Shown piece after piece: positions 36,936 to 47,596 of a stretch of DNA of 64,000 nucleotides; within the stretch, counting starts at the first letter, position 1, and each line of letters starts with the position of its first letter. The translations under genes and the position numbers were made by a program. Below the pieces are notes generated by a model. The model was not told where the DNA came from. It did not search any database and was given only the letters and a program-made list of their open reading frames with translations. Source of the stretch: Kalaharituber pfeilii (Eukaryota > Ascomycota > Pezizomycetes > Pezizales > Pezizaceae); contig WHUZ01000023.1 in the NCBI GenBank assembly GCA_015179045.1, forward strand, positions 496,001 through 560,000, read 5' to 3'.

Positions 36936-37059
36936 AAGGGGGCGTCAGAGGGGTGGCAGAGGGGTATCGGAGGGAGTTGCAATTGAGAGGTTGTGGGGCG
37001 TGGGATGACCGGCTCAAGAGGCCTAGGCATTTTTCAAGCCCTGTGTGTCTTGATTGAAG

Positions 37060-37150
37060 GACCGGGTAGCAGCTGGGTGCAAGACTAGTGCAATTGCTAT
37101 TGTCTGGTATAGCATTGAGGGCCCCGGTTCGATTCTCGCGCGGGGACGAA
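37060..37150 (+). other. tRNA-like fragment (B-box-like)
   Basis: GGTTCGATTCT at about 37131 matches the pol III B-box, with an A-box-like TAGCAGCTGGG about 60 nt upstream. The T-stem does not pair perfectly, so this is not a functional tRNA. It may be the head of a tRNA-derived SINE linked to family B. Confidence 0.3.
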
Positions 37151-37854
37151 GGTTGTCCAGCATTTCATCAGTAAATAAGATGGACTGTAATGCTCCGCTT
37201 CCATATGATTCAATAATATATGACAATTCTAGTGTAATCGGTTTTTATGTTTTTGTCCTATGAATTTAGAGCCTGGTCCGAGACTAGACACCACCTGCCT
37301 GAGGCTAACACAGCAAATACGTACTTGCCGACTAGCAACCGGGTAAAGTCCAAGATTTGCGTACGTAGGAAGTTGGCAAGTATCCCGTATCATTATTCGC
37401 CAAAATAGAGGGGCATTCAGAGAACGCAAAATTTCATATTCCAATACTTCGGAAATGGTAACTTTCGGATACTTCTAGTTTGAGTGGTGCTATTATATAT
37501 ACATCACACTAAACATACAACGGTAAGACAAATTCTTATGAAAGTCCTGATTTTGGTAATGTGAAAACAGTATATCAGAACACTGCAATGAGTGTCGTCA
37601 CTCTTGGCAAAAGAGTTGTTTTTCTTAAATACCTGGTTATTGTTGTGACCCATAACCATACCAATGGCCCATGCACCAATGCGGCGCCAACCTAGTCTCG
37701 TAACCAGACGCTGACTAAGCGGAGTTTCATGCATGAATGTGCTCCGCTAGGAGCGTCTGGGAGAAAATCGCCCGCTTTTGATGGGCGTCTCCGCTCCGCC
37801 AAATTGGTTGATTCCGCAACTAGTTTTGGGACTTCCGCAACTAGTCTCGTAACC

Positions 37855-37940
37855 ATCCCGCAACACAGTTTTACCATCCCGCAACACAGTTTTTACCATC
37901 CCGCAACACAGTTTTACCATCCCGCAACACAGTTTTTGAT
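37855..37940 (+). repeat. 21-22 bp tandem repeat
   Basis: Four copies of CCATCCCGCAACACAGTTTT with small length differences, starting directly at an internal TAGTCTCGTAACCA motif. Confidence 0.75.
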
Positions 37941-38229
37941 GTTTTGAGCTACTCGAAATGAACTTCGGAAATTGTAAACACCCCCACAAGACTAAAACCC
38001 TCCATACTTATGTCCCAAGCACCTATTCCATAGTATTTAACCTAACTTGTAAAGTTGTACTTCATAATGGCACCAGGAATAATAATAATATAAATACTGC
38101 TAGGCCTATAGGATCCAATGCCAGTGTTGGTCTGCCAAGTTGGTTGATCCCGCAACTGATCTCGGGACTTCCGCAATGTTCAAACTATTCTGTAACATAG
38201 TTTTGCAAAACCTAGTTTACACCTTCAGT

Positions 38230-38510
38230 GTCTATTACGCAAGTAACCCTGTCACTGGTGTCACAATGTGCAATGAGACAATATGTGCATACTCGATATG
38301 CTCAATGTGCTCAATGTGTCCAATATGTACTACATTTCATGTATGCTCAACATGCTCAATATACTCATGTACTCAATATACTCAATATGCCCAATGTCTC
38401 ATGTGTGTACCCAATATGCTTAAAATACTTAATATGCTCACACATGCCCAAAATTCTCATGTGCATGCCCAATATGCTTACTTTGCTCAATATGCCCAAT
38501 GGCATGAAGA
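38230..38510 (+). repeat. degenerate short tandem repeat (TGCTCAATATGCCCAA-like)
   Basis: Many imperfect 9-15 bp words of the type CTCAATATG and CCCAATATG. No coding pattern. Confidence 0.6.
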
Positions 38511-38759
38511 TGGTCAATTAACTCCATTAGGAAATATCACAGCTTGACTGGATGCTATCCCATGAACCAGCTGGAATAGCCCATAAGGGCAATCAGACTA
38601 GGCATAGTAAGTCGCTGATTAGTCTGCTTCTAGTTTGCATATGATACTATGAGAATTATACCTAATTATATGTTGAAGAATCAGAAATTAACTCATAGAC
38701 TCAAGAGGTCTGACAAAGAGGTATGAAGGTCTCTTGTAGAGGCAAGATAAGGCATAACA

Positions 38760-38925
38760 CAACTTGCTCACACATGTTAATAGGTCTCTCTTGATGGTAC
38801 GAGATACTGCAGAATAAGGTCTATCGACATATATGCCAGGGCCCTTTTGACGGCGTAAGAACGGCAGAATAAGTTAAATTTAATAGATATGGCAGGCCTC
38901 CCTTTACGGTGCGAGATACTATGGT
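38760..38925. repeat. second block of the 12.6-kb minisatellite family
   Basis: About three units with TACGAGATACTGCAGAATAA and GATATGGCAGGCC, matching the unit at 12620-12978. Confidence 0.5.
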
Positions 38926-38934
38926 TGCAATTGC

Positions 38935-39255
38935 AGTGGACTATGGCTTTCCGGGGGACTGCAAAGGTGGCGGACTATAGCTTTCCGGCAGCAGACTACA
39001 GCTTTCCGCAGTGGACTGCAGCTTTCCGGCAGTACCTACAGCTTTCCGGCAGCAGACTATGGCTTTCCGCAGTGGACTACAGCTTTCCGGCAGCAGACTA
39101 TGGCTTTCCGGCAGCGAACTACAGCTTTCCGGCAGCAGACTATGGCTTCCCGCAGTGGACTACAGCCAGTGGACTACAGCTTTTCAGCAGCAGACTACAG
39201 CTTTCTGGCAGCGGACAATAGCTTTCCGGCAGCGGACTATGGCTTTCCGCAGTGG

Positions 39256-39286
<31 letters not shown>

Positions 39287-39520
39287 TATCATTTATCGCA
39301 TGCCGCCCTATGGGCTATGGCGATGTTAAGCTAAAAATAAAAGAAAGTTAACCACAACACCAATCCTGACCCTTCACTCCCTAAGTACATGTGGTTCCCG
39401 CTGTCGCTCTGTCTTGCGGGGGGGAGAACGTCCAGTGGACTACAGCTTTCCGGCAGCGACTATGATGGCAGTTGTAGTAGACTACAGCCAGTGGACTACA
39501 GCTTTCCAGCAGCAGACTAT
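38935..39520 (+). repeat. minisatellite GCAGCAGACTACAGCTTTCC, interrupted by a retroposon
   Basis: More than a dozen 19-22 bp units (GGCAGCAGACTAYRGCTTTC or GCAGTGGACTACAGCTTTCC) run from 38935 to 39260 and resume at 39431. The gap holds a hairpin poly(A) retroposon plus about 105 bp. The word CAGTGGACTACA on both sides could be its target duplication or simply the repeat unit. Confidence 0.75.
39262..39324 (-). mobile_element. short hairpin poly(A) retroposon, copy 4
   Basis: A 24-nt T-tract, ATATCATTTATCGCATGCC and the hairpin ending GGCGAT. The closing pair is A-T (ATCGC/GCGAT) instead of C-G, a compensatory change shared with copy 6. Sequence between 39325 and 39430 may be a longer 5' part of the same insertion. 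Confidence 0.65.
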
Positions 39521-39707
39521 GACTCAAGCATCAGATGTTGAGAATAATACGGAGGAATTTTATAATGATGGATCTAATTTGTGTGAGGGACTAGTTACAT
39601 AGATTTGAACATATGAGGACTGGGCTAACTAGTCTTTAATGTATATTGCAAAGAACAAATTTGAGCTAGGGTATATATTTTGAGAACACGGTAAAGGTTC
39701 CTACTGG

Positions 39708-42700
39708 TTACGAGACTAGGGGTGGTGAGGTGTCTACCCGCATGCGCTTTTGTAGAACAGTAGTTGGATCAGTGGCAGGCGAACCATCAGCATAGTAATG
39801 TTTCCCAAGTGAAGAAGTCAAGCTGGTAGTGGACGAAATTTCCCTTGTATCCGCGATATTAGCTTCAATCTCTTGTAGAATGCGGTGTTCCGAGTTCGGT
39901 TGGTGTAGCGGTGTATCATTGACGACAGAATCGGAATTAGAATTGGATAATTCCTGTGGAGTTTGTATTTGTGGTTTTGCAAGCTTTGCTAGTTTTCTCC
40001 GCTGAGCGGAAGCACGATTGAGGGCTAGTCGGTACAAGCGCTTCTCTTCGTTTTTAATATGTTGCTGGCGTGCTTCCTCAATTAATCGATGTCGTTCATT
40101 TGGATCAGTAATTTCAGTCAATACTGGTGGGATAAACTCTTTGGTTGTGGATACAGGCCTGCCAGATTTCCGGCGATATTCTAATACCGGTGGATTTCCA
40201 CCTCCATTAGAGGGAATCGGAGTTGATAGAGGAGTATCTTGTGGACTATCTCCATTAATATCTAGATCATTGAAGATATTTGGAATTGAGAGAGCTTGTA
40301 TATTTGGAGTACTTTGGGAAGTTGCCCATTCCGGTAAACTTTGCACATATGGGGTGTGGATTCTTGATTGAGAGTCAACCTCCATTACTACATCAGTGTT
40401 TTGTAACCGGAAATCAGAGACAGTGGTCCATATGATATCAAGCAAGTTAGATACATAAGGACCTAGTGGTGAGAATGAGAGCTGTCGCGCTTTGGTGAGT
40501 ACCTTTTGAAGACTTGCGGTGTCGTCTATGTCTGTACAGAATCTAGTAATTCTGCTGATATCATCATTTGAAAGATATGAAAGTTCATCGATGAATGAGT
40601 TCTCTGACCCCCCGGTGGCCTTATGCACATATTTACGGAAGGATTCCAATGCAGCTGTCACTTCGGCTTTTAACGCCTTTGTTACAGGCTTTTTTCTTGT
40701 TCTCGAGGGTTCTGGAGGTGGCGGTGTAAGGACCGGGATTATATCTCCAATGGTGTCGGAGTAAGACAACCCTGGTGTGAGCCTTTGATGGCAATGGTCG
40801 CAACAGCAAGGGTCTTTTCCAAGAGGCTCTGGAAATGTCACATCGTTAAAGTATTTCATAACAACCTTGCGCCGACATCCAGAGGTATTGATAAACCATA
40901 ATAGTGCTCGGTCTACCTTTTTAAGAACTTCCTTTGGTGGTCGAATTGGAAAGTCTTCTTTACCCAATCCCACAAACTGTGTATCCGCTTCAGCCAATGC
41001 AGGCTCTACTTCACCTTCCGCTTCTTCATTTATTTCTATTGGAACCAAGGCTAGTTCTTGACCTTCACCTGACTGAAGCACTTGCGCATCTTCGCCAGCG
41101 GTGACAACTCTACCACCGGAAGCGTCGTTGCCGATCTCCAGTAACGTTTCCGCGGGGATTGGAGTATGCGGAAGCGGAAGCTCAATCGGAGCCATGCTTT
41201 CGGCGATACCCTCATCGAAAAGTTCTATATTATGTAAAATCTCCATGACATGAGAGCCATTGTATGGTTGACTGTATAATCCCAAACCAGGGCCTGCAAC
41301 CTTACTGAGGTTGACATCTACCGCAGCATTATAATAGAGGATCGCAGCACCTTGAATTTCCGGGTTTCGAGCACATCTGCCAGCTCTCTGGATAAATCCA
41401 GGCAGGTTCAAATGAGAAGGAATCGTCCACTGGATTACGACTTCAATGTCCTCCACGTCTAGTCCCATTCCTGCAGCCTCGGTACACACTAGAACACGAG
41501 TATTCTTTTTGCGCCGGATTAGGGAATCCTTGAAATTCAACATGGTTGCTTCTCTGCGTTGTTCACTTAATATGGTCGAATAGTCCATTATGACTTCTCT
41601 TCCTTGCAATACCAGTGCGAGGCGACGCTCTAGTTGGTCTACTACACTGCAGACCGTTTGCCGGGAATCAATAAATATCATGGTTTTGCGAATGCGTCCG
41701 GGGTCAGAGCAGTTCATCGGAATTACAGACTCTAATTCCTTTCGCAACTTGATGTTCCCGTGTGCAATTGGAATCGCAGTTAAAAGACATTAGGTCTATC
41801 CATTGTATTTTAAATCAATGAAGTGGGGGAGTGAAGGCTGAGGCCCTTATGTATAAACCTCATTGCGCGCCTCGACAATGTGGCAGATAGACAGAGTACG
41901 GGGGCCTTGGGAAAAAAGGTACGGACGACTCCAATGTGCGCGTATGCTGTACGGAATTCCCGCCTGAAGCAGTTGATTAGCCTTGTTTCGGGAATCGTCT
42001 TTCCGCCGTGCCAGAAGCCAAAGCCGCTGCGCATTCCGCCATGGCGGGAGCCAAAGCCGCATGTTGGCTTGACAGGAATGCCAAAGCCGCTGCGCATTCC
42101 GCCATGGCGGGAGCCAAAGCCGCATGTTGGCTTGACAGGAATGCCAAAGCCGCTGCGCATTCCGCCATGGCGGGAGCCAAAGCCGCATGTTGGCTTGACA
42201 GGAATGCCAAAGCCGCTGCGCATTCCGCCATGCCAGAAGCCAAAGCCGCATGTCAACCAGACTAAGCCGCATGTTGGCTTTGCAGGAATGCCAAAGCCGC
42301 TGCGCATTCCGCCATGCCAGAAGCCAAAGCCGCATGTTGGCTTGACAGGAATGCCAAAGCCGCTACGCATTCCGCCATGCCAGAAGCCAAAGCCGCATGT
42401 TCGCTTGACAGGAATACCAAAGCCGCTGCGCATTCCGCCATGCCAGAAGCCAAAGCCGCTGCGCATTCCGCCATGCTAGAAGCCAAAGCTGCATGTTGGC
42501 TTGTCAGGAATGCCAAACCACCGCCATTTCCGCAATCAAACGGAGCTGGGACTTACCAAGTGTAACATAAATGGGCCTCATCAACCACAATACATGTCAA
42601 CTTTTCCACAAATTTGGAACTCTTTGCCCCGCGTCGTGCACCTTTGCACTTTATGCCTAACAGCTTTTGAAAGCTCTTATCCCGCGCATTGATAAACTCT

Positions 42701-43450
42701 GGACCAACCATTACAACCTTGTATTCTCCGTTCGCTGCTCGTTCAACAAGTTTTCGATCGTCACGCATGGTGCTTTTTGTCAGACGACAGGAACTGATTC
42801 CAACCTGCTCATTGCTTTCGCATTGGTCCTTCATCAATGATAATATAGGAGAAATTACCAATATTGTCCCATTATTGCTAATCGCAATGCCTTGGTAACA
42901 CATAGTCTTTCCGCTACCTGTAGCTGTTGTTACAATAGTATCATGTCCTCCAAGGACTTCGGATGCTGCGATGGTCTGCCAAGGGCGTTCCGTCCATGAC
43001 CTTTGATGAGTCTCCATCCTTTCAGCTACTTTCTTCCTCACTTTGCGCATAAGTGCATTATCCCGATGATAAATTGTTATAAATCACCCGCAGGAGCTCA
43101 GCTTGTCCTCTTGCAGGTATTGTGCAGTGTTTTCCGCAAGGCTTTGCGAAACTGTGTCCGCATCCTCATCTTGAACCTCTATGTCTTGTCCATTCTCAAC
43201 CCCAGTACCCTGCTATATGATTAATTAACCTTCATCTATTACAATCATGTATTTTCTGAACTTACCATACTGTTTTGCTCAAACGTTGACATTCTATCGT
43301 GGCCGAATAAGCTTGTATTTGTCCCACCGACTTTGTTTTGGTGTTGTTTCCGTTGCTACGCACGGCCCTTCAACTCCGAAACCGGAAGATGCCTTTCCGT
43401 CAAGCTTTTGGGTGCGGATTGGTGAATCCGCATTATAGCTCTCATATGAA
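39708..43450 (-). pseudogene. RecQ-like DEAH helicase, degraded
   Basis: The N-terminal helicase segment (42557-43050) has AAMTATGSGKT-type Walker A (TTATGSGKT), LVISPILSLMKDQ and DEAHLCYTW. An intron of 593 nt (41964-42556, GTAAGT donor, TTCAG acceptor) joins it to REFRTAYAHIGVVRTFF and LCLSATLSRRAM. The C-terminal part (41785-39708) has MIFIDSRQTV, LVCTEAAGMGLDV, IQRAGRCARN and the RecQ zinc cysteines (GCRRKVV...CCCDHC), then a long disordered tail. Breaks: an in-frame TAA after SPTSLI (about 41810), a one-base T-run loss just after DRPNVF (about 41786), and TGA at about 43084 in an upstream exon-like stretch. Both stops are one C-to-T change from CAA/CGA. RecQ unwinds DNA; similar helicases ride on fungal subtelomeric and mobile elements. 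The ORF's last codons are the boundary motif. Confidence 0.75.
42000..42540. repeat. minisatellite inside the RecQ intron
   Basis: About nine units of 50-64 bp are built from GCCAAAGCCGCTGCGCATTC, CGCCATGGCGGGAGCC and AAAGCCGCATGTTGGCTTGA. It stays open in several frames on both strands (hence long repetitive open frames there), but lies between a consensus donor and acceptor, so I read it as intronic. Confidence 0.75.
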
Positions 43451-43718
43451 TCGACAATGCAACTTCACTCCCCAACGTTCCATCCGTCGAAATTAAATGT
43501 ATTACTATTTCATCCATGAGCCTCTGACGACATAAGAATTATTACATTCTTTCTCATCACTGGACGCCATATGAAGATGTGGTACCGCCAGATTATCTTT
43601 CCGACCGGAATTACTAGTTTGTAGTGGATACAACTCCGTATGCCACTGAATTGTTGATGTCATATATCATCTTTCAGATTACCATCACTATGAGGCATGT
43701 CATTCCACTCTAAAACTC

Positions 43719-43764
43719 AGGCTAACATCTAGTCCCGTAACCAGACTAGATTTAGGCTAACATC
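43719..43764 (-). mobile_element. boundary motif flanked by an 11-bp direct repeat
   Basis: AGGCTAACATC, then a 24-bp insert beginning TAGTCCCGTAACCAGACTAG, then AGGCTAACATC. The insert is a near-copy of the recurrent motif and itself has inverted ends (CTAGTC...GACTAG). Confidence 0.55.
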
Positions 43765-44107
43765 CTGGTCTCAAAGAGGCTACCGGACCGGCCCTCGGCT
43801 CCTTTCAGCCACCACTCTAATCCATCCTTAATGACGCCATAGTGGATAGAGCTCCTCATTAATGTGCCTCAAGTTGCCATGATGATAATTTGAAAACCCT
43901 ATGCTTCTCTATTGCCCAATCAAGCTAACAAGATCACCCGAGATTAAATTCCTGACCCTCTGATACCATAGTAATCGTAAGGCAACAACCAATCCGCAGA
44001 GAACCCAATTTCGGAACCAAGGAAACTGTAGTCGATCCCCAATCACAATGGGATTACAATAGACGATATACCTGCTCACCCAAGTATGCCTTTTACATTC
44101 CGGAAGC

Positions 44108-44932
44108 TTACATCGACTCAGCTTCAGGAATCTCTCTTCCTCCGAAAGCTCTTGCATCATGCATCTCTCCCGTAGCACGTCGAACCAGAAGATTAGTATC
44201 ATCGAGGAAGCTCTTGAAACTTTCTCCAAGGTTCAATTGCGAGGCACGAGCCTGAGCATTCAGATCCAGAGATACCGAGCGCCTCCTAGTCTTTGCAGGA
44301 GTCTCCACTGCATATTCCATATCAAACACGTTCTCAACAGTCCTAGAAGAAGGTGTACTTGCTCCCATTGGTACTGCTCCTGAGGATGGCGGAATGGCCT
44401 CCCGATTATAGAAGTCTGTGAAGTCGATTTCGCGGCGTCTATTTGCTGCATATTTCTCTGCCCCTCCGCGACTCGTGGATTGGTAGTCCTTACTAACCTG
44501 GCTACTGCCATGCGAAGAGGACGCATATTGGCTAGCATAATGTTGAGACGAGTTAGGCGCCGGCGTTCCCATTGTTTTTTTTACTGCTAACATCTCATCA
44601 GCTGCATCCTGATATTTCTCCACTGCAAGTTGCATCGCCACTTGCTTTCTTAGTCCCTCTTCCCTCAACTTGACCAAGGTTGCAATTTGATCTTTAATTC
44701 TCTTTTGACGTTCTTCGATCAGGAACAAGGCTTCATTGCCCTGTTGATATGCCTGGCATGCAAGCCTTATTGTCATGTCAATTTTACCAGCAATTCCTGT
44801 TTTTGCCCAATGAATCGCTTCATCCGTCAAATACATTGCCTCGCGGTTTGGTGGTGGTGCCACTTTCCTAATGATTTCTTCACATGCGGTACAGATGTAG
44901 TGGTAGGAAGGGTAACACGGAAGCTAATCATA
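44108..44932 (-). CDS. hypothetical protein within the RecQ-bearing element
   Basis: The open frame runs from a plausible exon start near 44932 to the stop at 44108 (about 275 aa). The first clear Met is at about 44842 (MYLTDEAIHWAKTG). Upstream in frame is YHYICTACEEIIRKVAPPPN, with a CxxC that could be half of a zinc site. The N-terminal half is helical and charged (EERQKRIKDQIATLVKLREE), probably coiled-coil. The C-terminal half is Ser/Ala-rich and ends TGEMHDARAFGGREIPEAES. I do not recognise a family. Its position between the RecQ remnant and the right element end, on the same strand as RecQ, suggests an element-encoded accessory protein. Confidence 0.5.
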
Positions 44933-45085
44933 ACACAGCGGAATGGCCAAGCTGACGAGCAATCCACCAGCAAAAGTTGGTGCTAGCAATTGCGGGAGAT
45001 AATCTCCCAGACGCTCCTAGCGTCGCCACTCCAATTTCATGCGACGCTGACTAAGTCTGGTTACGAGACTACCCCCTCCCTTTAC

Positions 45086-46253
45086 CATACGGAATACCGC
45101 TCTACATGGGGCGCCGGCTAATGGTGAGGCTCGAGCGACCTTTGGCCAAGGGCCCGGTAGCCATGGAAGCCGGAATGTTGCCACCAAGCCACAGAAAAAT
45201 TTCCCTGTCTAGATAGGCAAAGGGCGGACAAGTCAAGTGAGGAGCCTCCTCTATAAGAGAAAGTGGGAAGAGAGGGCCCGTCGGCCTCTCCAAGGCGCGT
45301 GAATCGCAAAGTCAAAGATTCAATCAATTCTCCATTACCCTATGCCCCGATCCCTTATTACAAGCCGCCGCCACAACACCCGCTCCCAAACACCTGCAAT
45401 GCTCGCAGGCTCATCCTCCACAGACCAGCGCGTGACAGTCGCAACCTCAACGTTCAGCACTACCACAGAAGATAAAATTGTCCAACGAGTCCTCGAAGGC
45501 CTTCTGGCAAGACAGTCTCTACCTATCACATCACCGAGCACACTAATTCCAGATACTCCGGACCCGCGGGATGAGGATAAGGACTCGCGTATTCTTCCCC
45601 TAAGCACCGAATACCCCGCTGTGGACCCCACCATCTGGCGTGAAATTCTGGAGGGCCGCTTCAGACCCGAAAACCTCCTCAAAATCAATGCATCGTTTTA
45701 TCCGTTGGCCGCAGCCAAGAAGCGAAAACAGGAGGTCCTGACATATGAAATTCCCACCACCACCCGGGACGTCGAGCTCGAGGAATATCGCTCTATATAT
45801 ATGCTAATGCAGCCCTTCGTGATATACTGCCAAGCGCTGGTACATTTCGCCCCGCAGGGCGTAAAACTCCCCTTGAGCGCTGCTCTCGCCTTCTATCAAC
45901 ATCACCTCTATGAGCTCTACCACCTCAATACATGGGAAAGCATTCGAGTTTACCATATTGCCTTCCATCAAAAACGGATCTTACTGGATGTGTATGACCC
46001 CAGGGGATGGAGAGAGCAAGATGCAGCACTTCAACAATACCTTGTCAAACGCCCCCCTCGGAGTGAATCTTCACAAGACTCAAAACGACAGAAGCAGTGG
46101 CCAGCGCAGTCACCGAACAACCCATCCGCGACCAACAACCCCCCCGCCACGCTTCCGGTTCAATAACAGGACATGCAAAAGTCAGAACTGCCGATTCGCG
46201 CATGTTTGCTCGTCATGCGGAAAAACCCTTTAGCATACGGAATACCGCTCTAC
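45086..46253. repeat. 20-bp direct repeats flanking the gag-like ORF
   Basis: CATACGGAATACCGCTCTAC is identical at 45086-45105 and 46234-46253, with a third copy (one change) at 46299-46317. A 73-bp tandem repeat (CTCTACTGTGCAGAATACA...) spans 46248-46361. Confidence 0.7.
45342..46233 (+). pseudogene. gag-like protein with C-terminal zinc knuckle (frameshifted)
   Basis: A 274-aa frame (MPRSLITSRRHNTRSQTP...) has a disordered N-terminus, a helical middle (YPAVDPTIWREILEGRFRPE ... PFVIYCQALVHFAPQ) and a basic tail. The frame then breaks at the C7 run 46139-46145; removing one C leads into RFRFNNRTCKSQNCRFAHVC followed by SSCGK, a CxxxxCxxxHxCxxC-type finger found in retroelement gag proteins, often DIRS-like. 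No reverse transcriptase or recombinase follows. The flanking 20-bp direct repeats fit a deleted retroelement. The family assignment is inference. Confidence 0.5.
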
Positions 46254-46377
46254 TGTGCAGAATACACGCCTCTTGCGCTTCGCTTTCATACCCTCTACCA
46301 TACGGAATACCGCCCTCGCCCTCTACTGTGCAGAATACATGCCTCTTGCACTTCGCTTCTACTGTACAGAATTAGAA

Positions 46378-46620
46378 GCAGCAAACCAGCTTATAATCTT
46401 TTATCCAAAGTTTCATTATGAGTTGAATTTTATTGAATGATTTGATGTGCAGCAAAATACTATGCTTGTGAGAACTGCCAATATAACTTTGAAGATTTAC
46501 GAGGTAAAGTACCTGCTGCTTTACATTCTGTAAGTACTGCTTCTATTTTTCACTATTATGAGCACTGTATGCGACTTCTTGGTGCATACTTTAATGGATA
46601 TACCTATGAAACAAAATAAT
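46378..46620 (+). pseudogene. DDE transposase C-terminal remnant, copy 1
   Basis: It encodes ELEAANQLIIFYPKFHYELN then FIE, a TGA stop (CGA in the consensus), and after a degenerate stretch VPAALHSVSTASIFHYYEHC and NGYTYETK. ELNFIE carries the third catalytic acid expected of DDE transposases widespread in fungi. It is broken by stops and frameshifts. Confidence 0.65.
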
Positions 46621-46639
46621 TTCAGGAATATATATATAA

Positions 46640-47596
46640 AAGTCATCGGATAAAAATTTCCTGCTTACTAATACATAATTCTACCTAATTTGTACTAGTA
46701 GTATGTAACTCAGTTAGGGGTCTCTCACCAAAATTTGCTTTTCTTTAACTTTCGATAACTTTTTTACAAAAATTTGCAAAATTAAAAACGCAATATAGAT
46801 TGATTTTCCAGACTTTCAAGCTCAAAAAGGACGACTGCAAGAAGAATTAGAAGCAGCAAATCAGCTTATAATTTTTTATCCAAAGTTTCATTGTGAGTTG
46901 AATTTTATTGAACGATTTTGGTGTGCAGCAAAATACTATGCTCGTGAGAACTGTCAATATAACTTTGAGGTACTGTACCTGCTGCTTTACATTCTGTAAG
47001 TACTGCTTCTATTTTTCACTATTATGAGCACTGTATGCGACTTCTTGATGCATACTCTAATGGATATACCTATGAAACTAAACAATTTGTATATAAAAAT
47101 CATCGGCAAGTGGTGGATAAAAGCAAGTGGTAATTAAGTATATGTACTTCGTTCTCATGCCTCATGTACTTTAGACTTAACTCTTTTAAGAAAAGTTTCT
47201 GCTTACTAATACATAATCTTACCTAATTTGTACTAGTAGTATGTAACTCAGTTAGGGGTCTCTCACCAAAATTTGCTTTTCTTTAACTTTCGTTAACTTT
47301 TTTACAAAAATTTGCAAAATTAAAAACGCAACATAGATTGATTCTTTACTCAATTCTGTTCATATCTATATGCAGTTTGACATTTTTACGATTTTTGTTG
47401 TGTTCTTATCGGGTTTTGAAATTTAGGATCAAAATGTGTTGATTAAAGGCGTCCGCAACCATAGAATGATTTTTTACTCAATTCTGTTCATATCTATATG
47501 CAGTTTGACATTTTTACAATTTTTATTGTATTCTTATCGGGTTTTGAAATTTAGAATCAAAATGTGTTGATTAAAGGCATCCGCAACCATAATGTG
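46640..47596 (+). repeat. tandem duplications 3' of the transposase remnants
   Basis: The 3' flank of copy 1 (CTGCTTACTAATACATAATT at 46661) recurs at 47199, covering about 150 bp. It is followed by a separate 128-bp-period duplication (47345 and 47473, TTTACTCAATTCTGTTCATA). Confidence 0.75.
46812..47135 (+). pseudogene. DDE transposase C-terminal remnant, copy 2
   Basis: This is a tandem duplicate of copy 1, offset 465 bp at the 5' side and 538 bp at the 3' side. It reads KKGRLQEELEAANQLIIFYP, KFHCELNFIERFWCAAKYYA, RENCQYNFE, and in another frame NHRQVVDKSKW before TAA. The 5' half is better preserved than in copy 1 and the 3' half worse. Confidence 0.7.

Larger units (their letters stand above)
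37693..45071. mobile_element. candidate 7.4-kb element carrying a RecQ-like helicase
   Basis: The ends are inverted copies of TAGTCTCGTAACCAGAC (left 37693; right, complement ending 45071). Within 30 nt each end carries a perfect small hairpin of different sequence: AGCGGAG/CTCCGCT (37718-37748) on the left, AGCGTCGC/GCGACGCT (45019-45048) on the right. The shared 17-mer TAGGAGCGTCTGGGAGA follows on both. Inside lie minisatellites, the RecQ remnant and the 44.1-44.9 kb ORF. The end motif also occurs internally at 39704-39719 and 43731-43746, so nested or composite elements are possible. I cannot identify a target duplication or a transposase. Confidence 0.5.

Noticed and set aside
37060..37150. 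tRNA gene
   Set aside because: A B-box-like word is present, but the T-stem does not pair and no acceptor stem closes.
38230..38521. Cys/Met-rich plus-strand frames (CAQYAQ-like)
   Set aside because: They derive from a short tandem repeat of CTCAATATG words.
41847..42565. Several long repetitive open frames on both strands
   Set aside because: They are read-throughs of the 50-64 bp minisatellite, which lies inside a spliceable RecQ intron.
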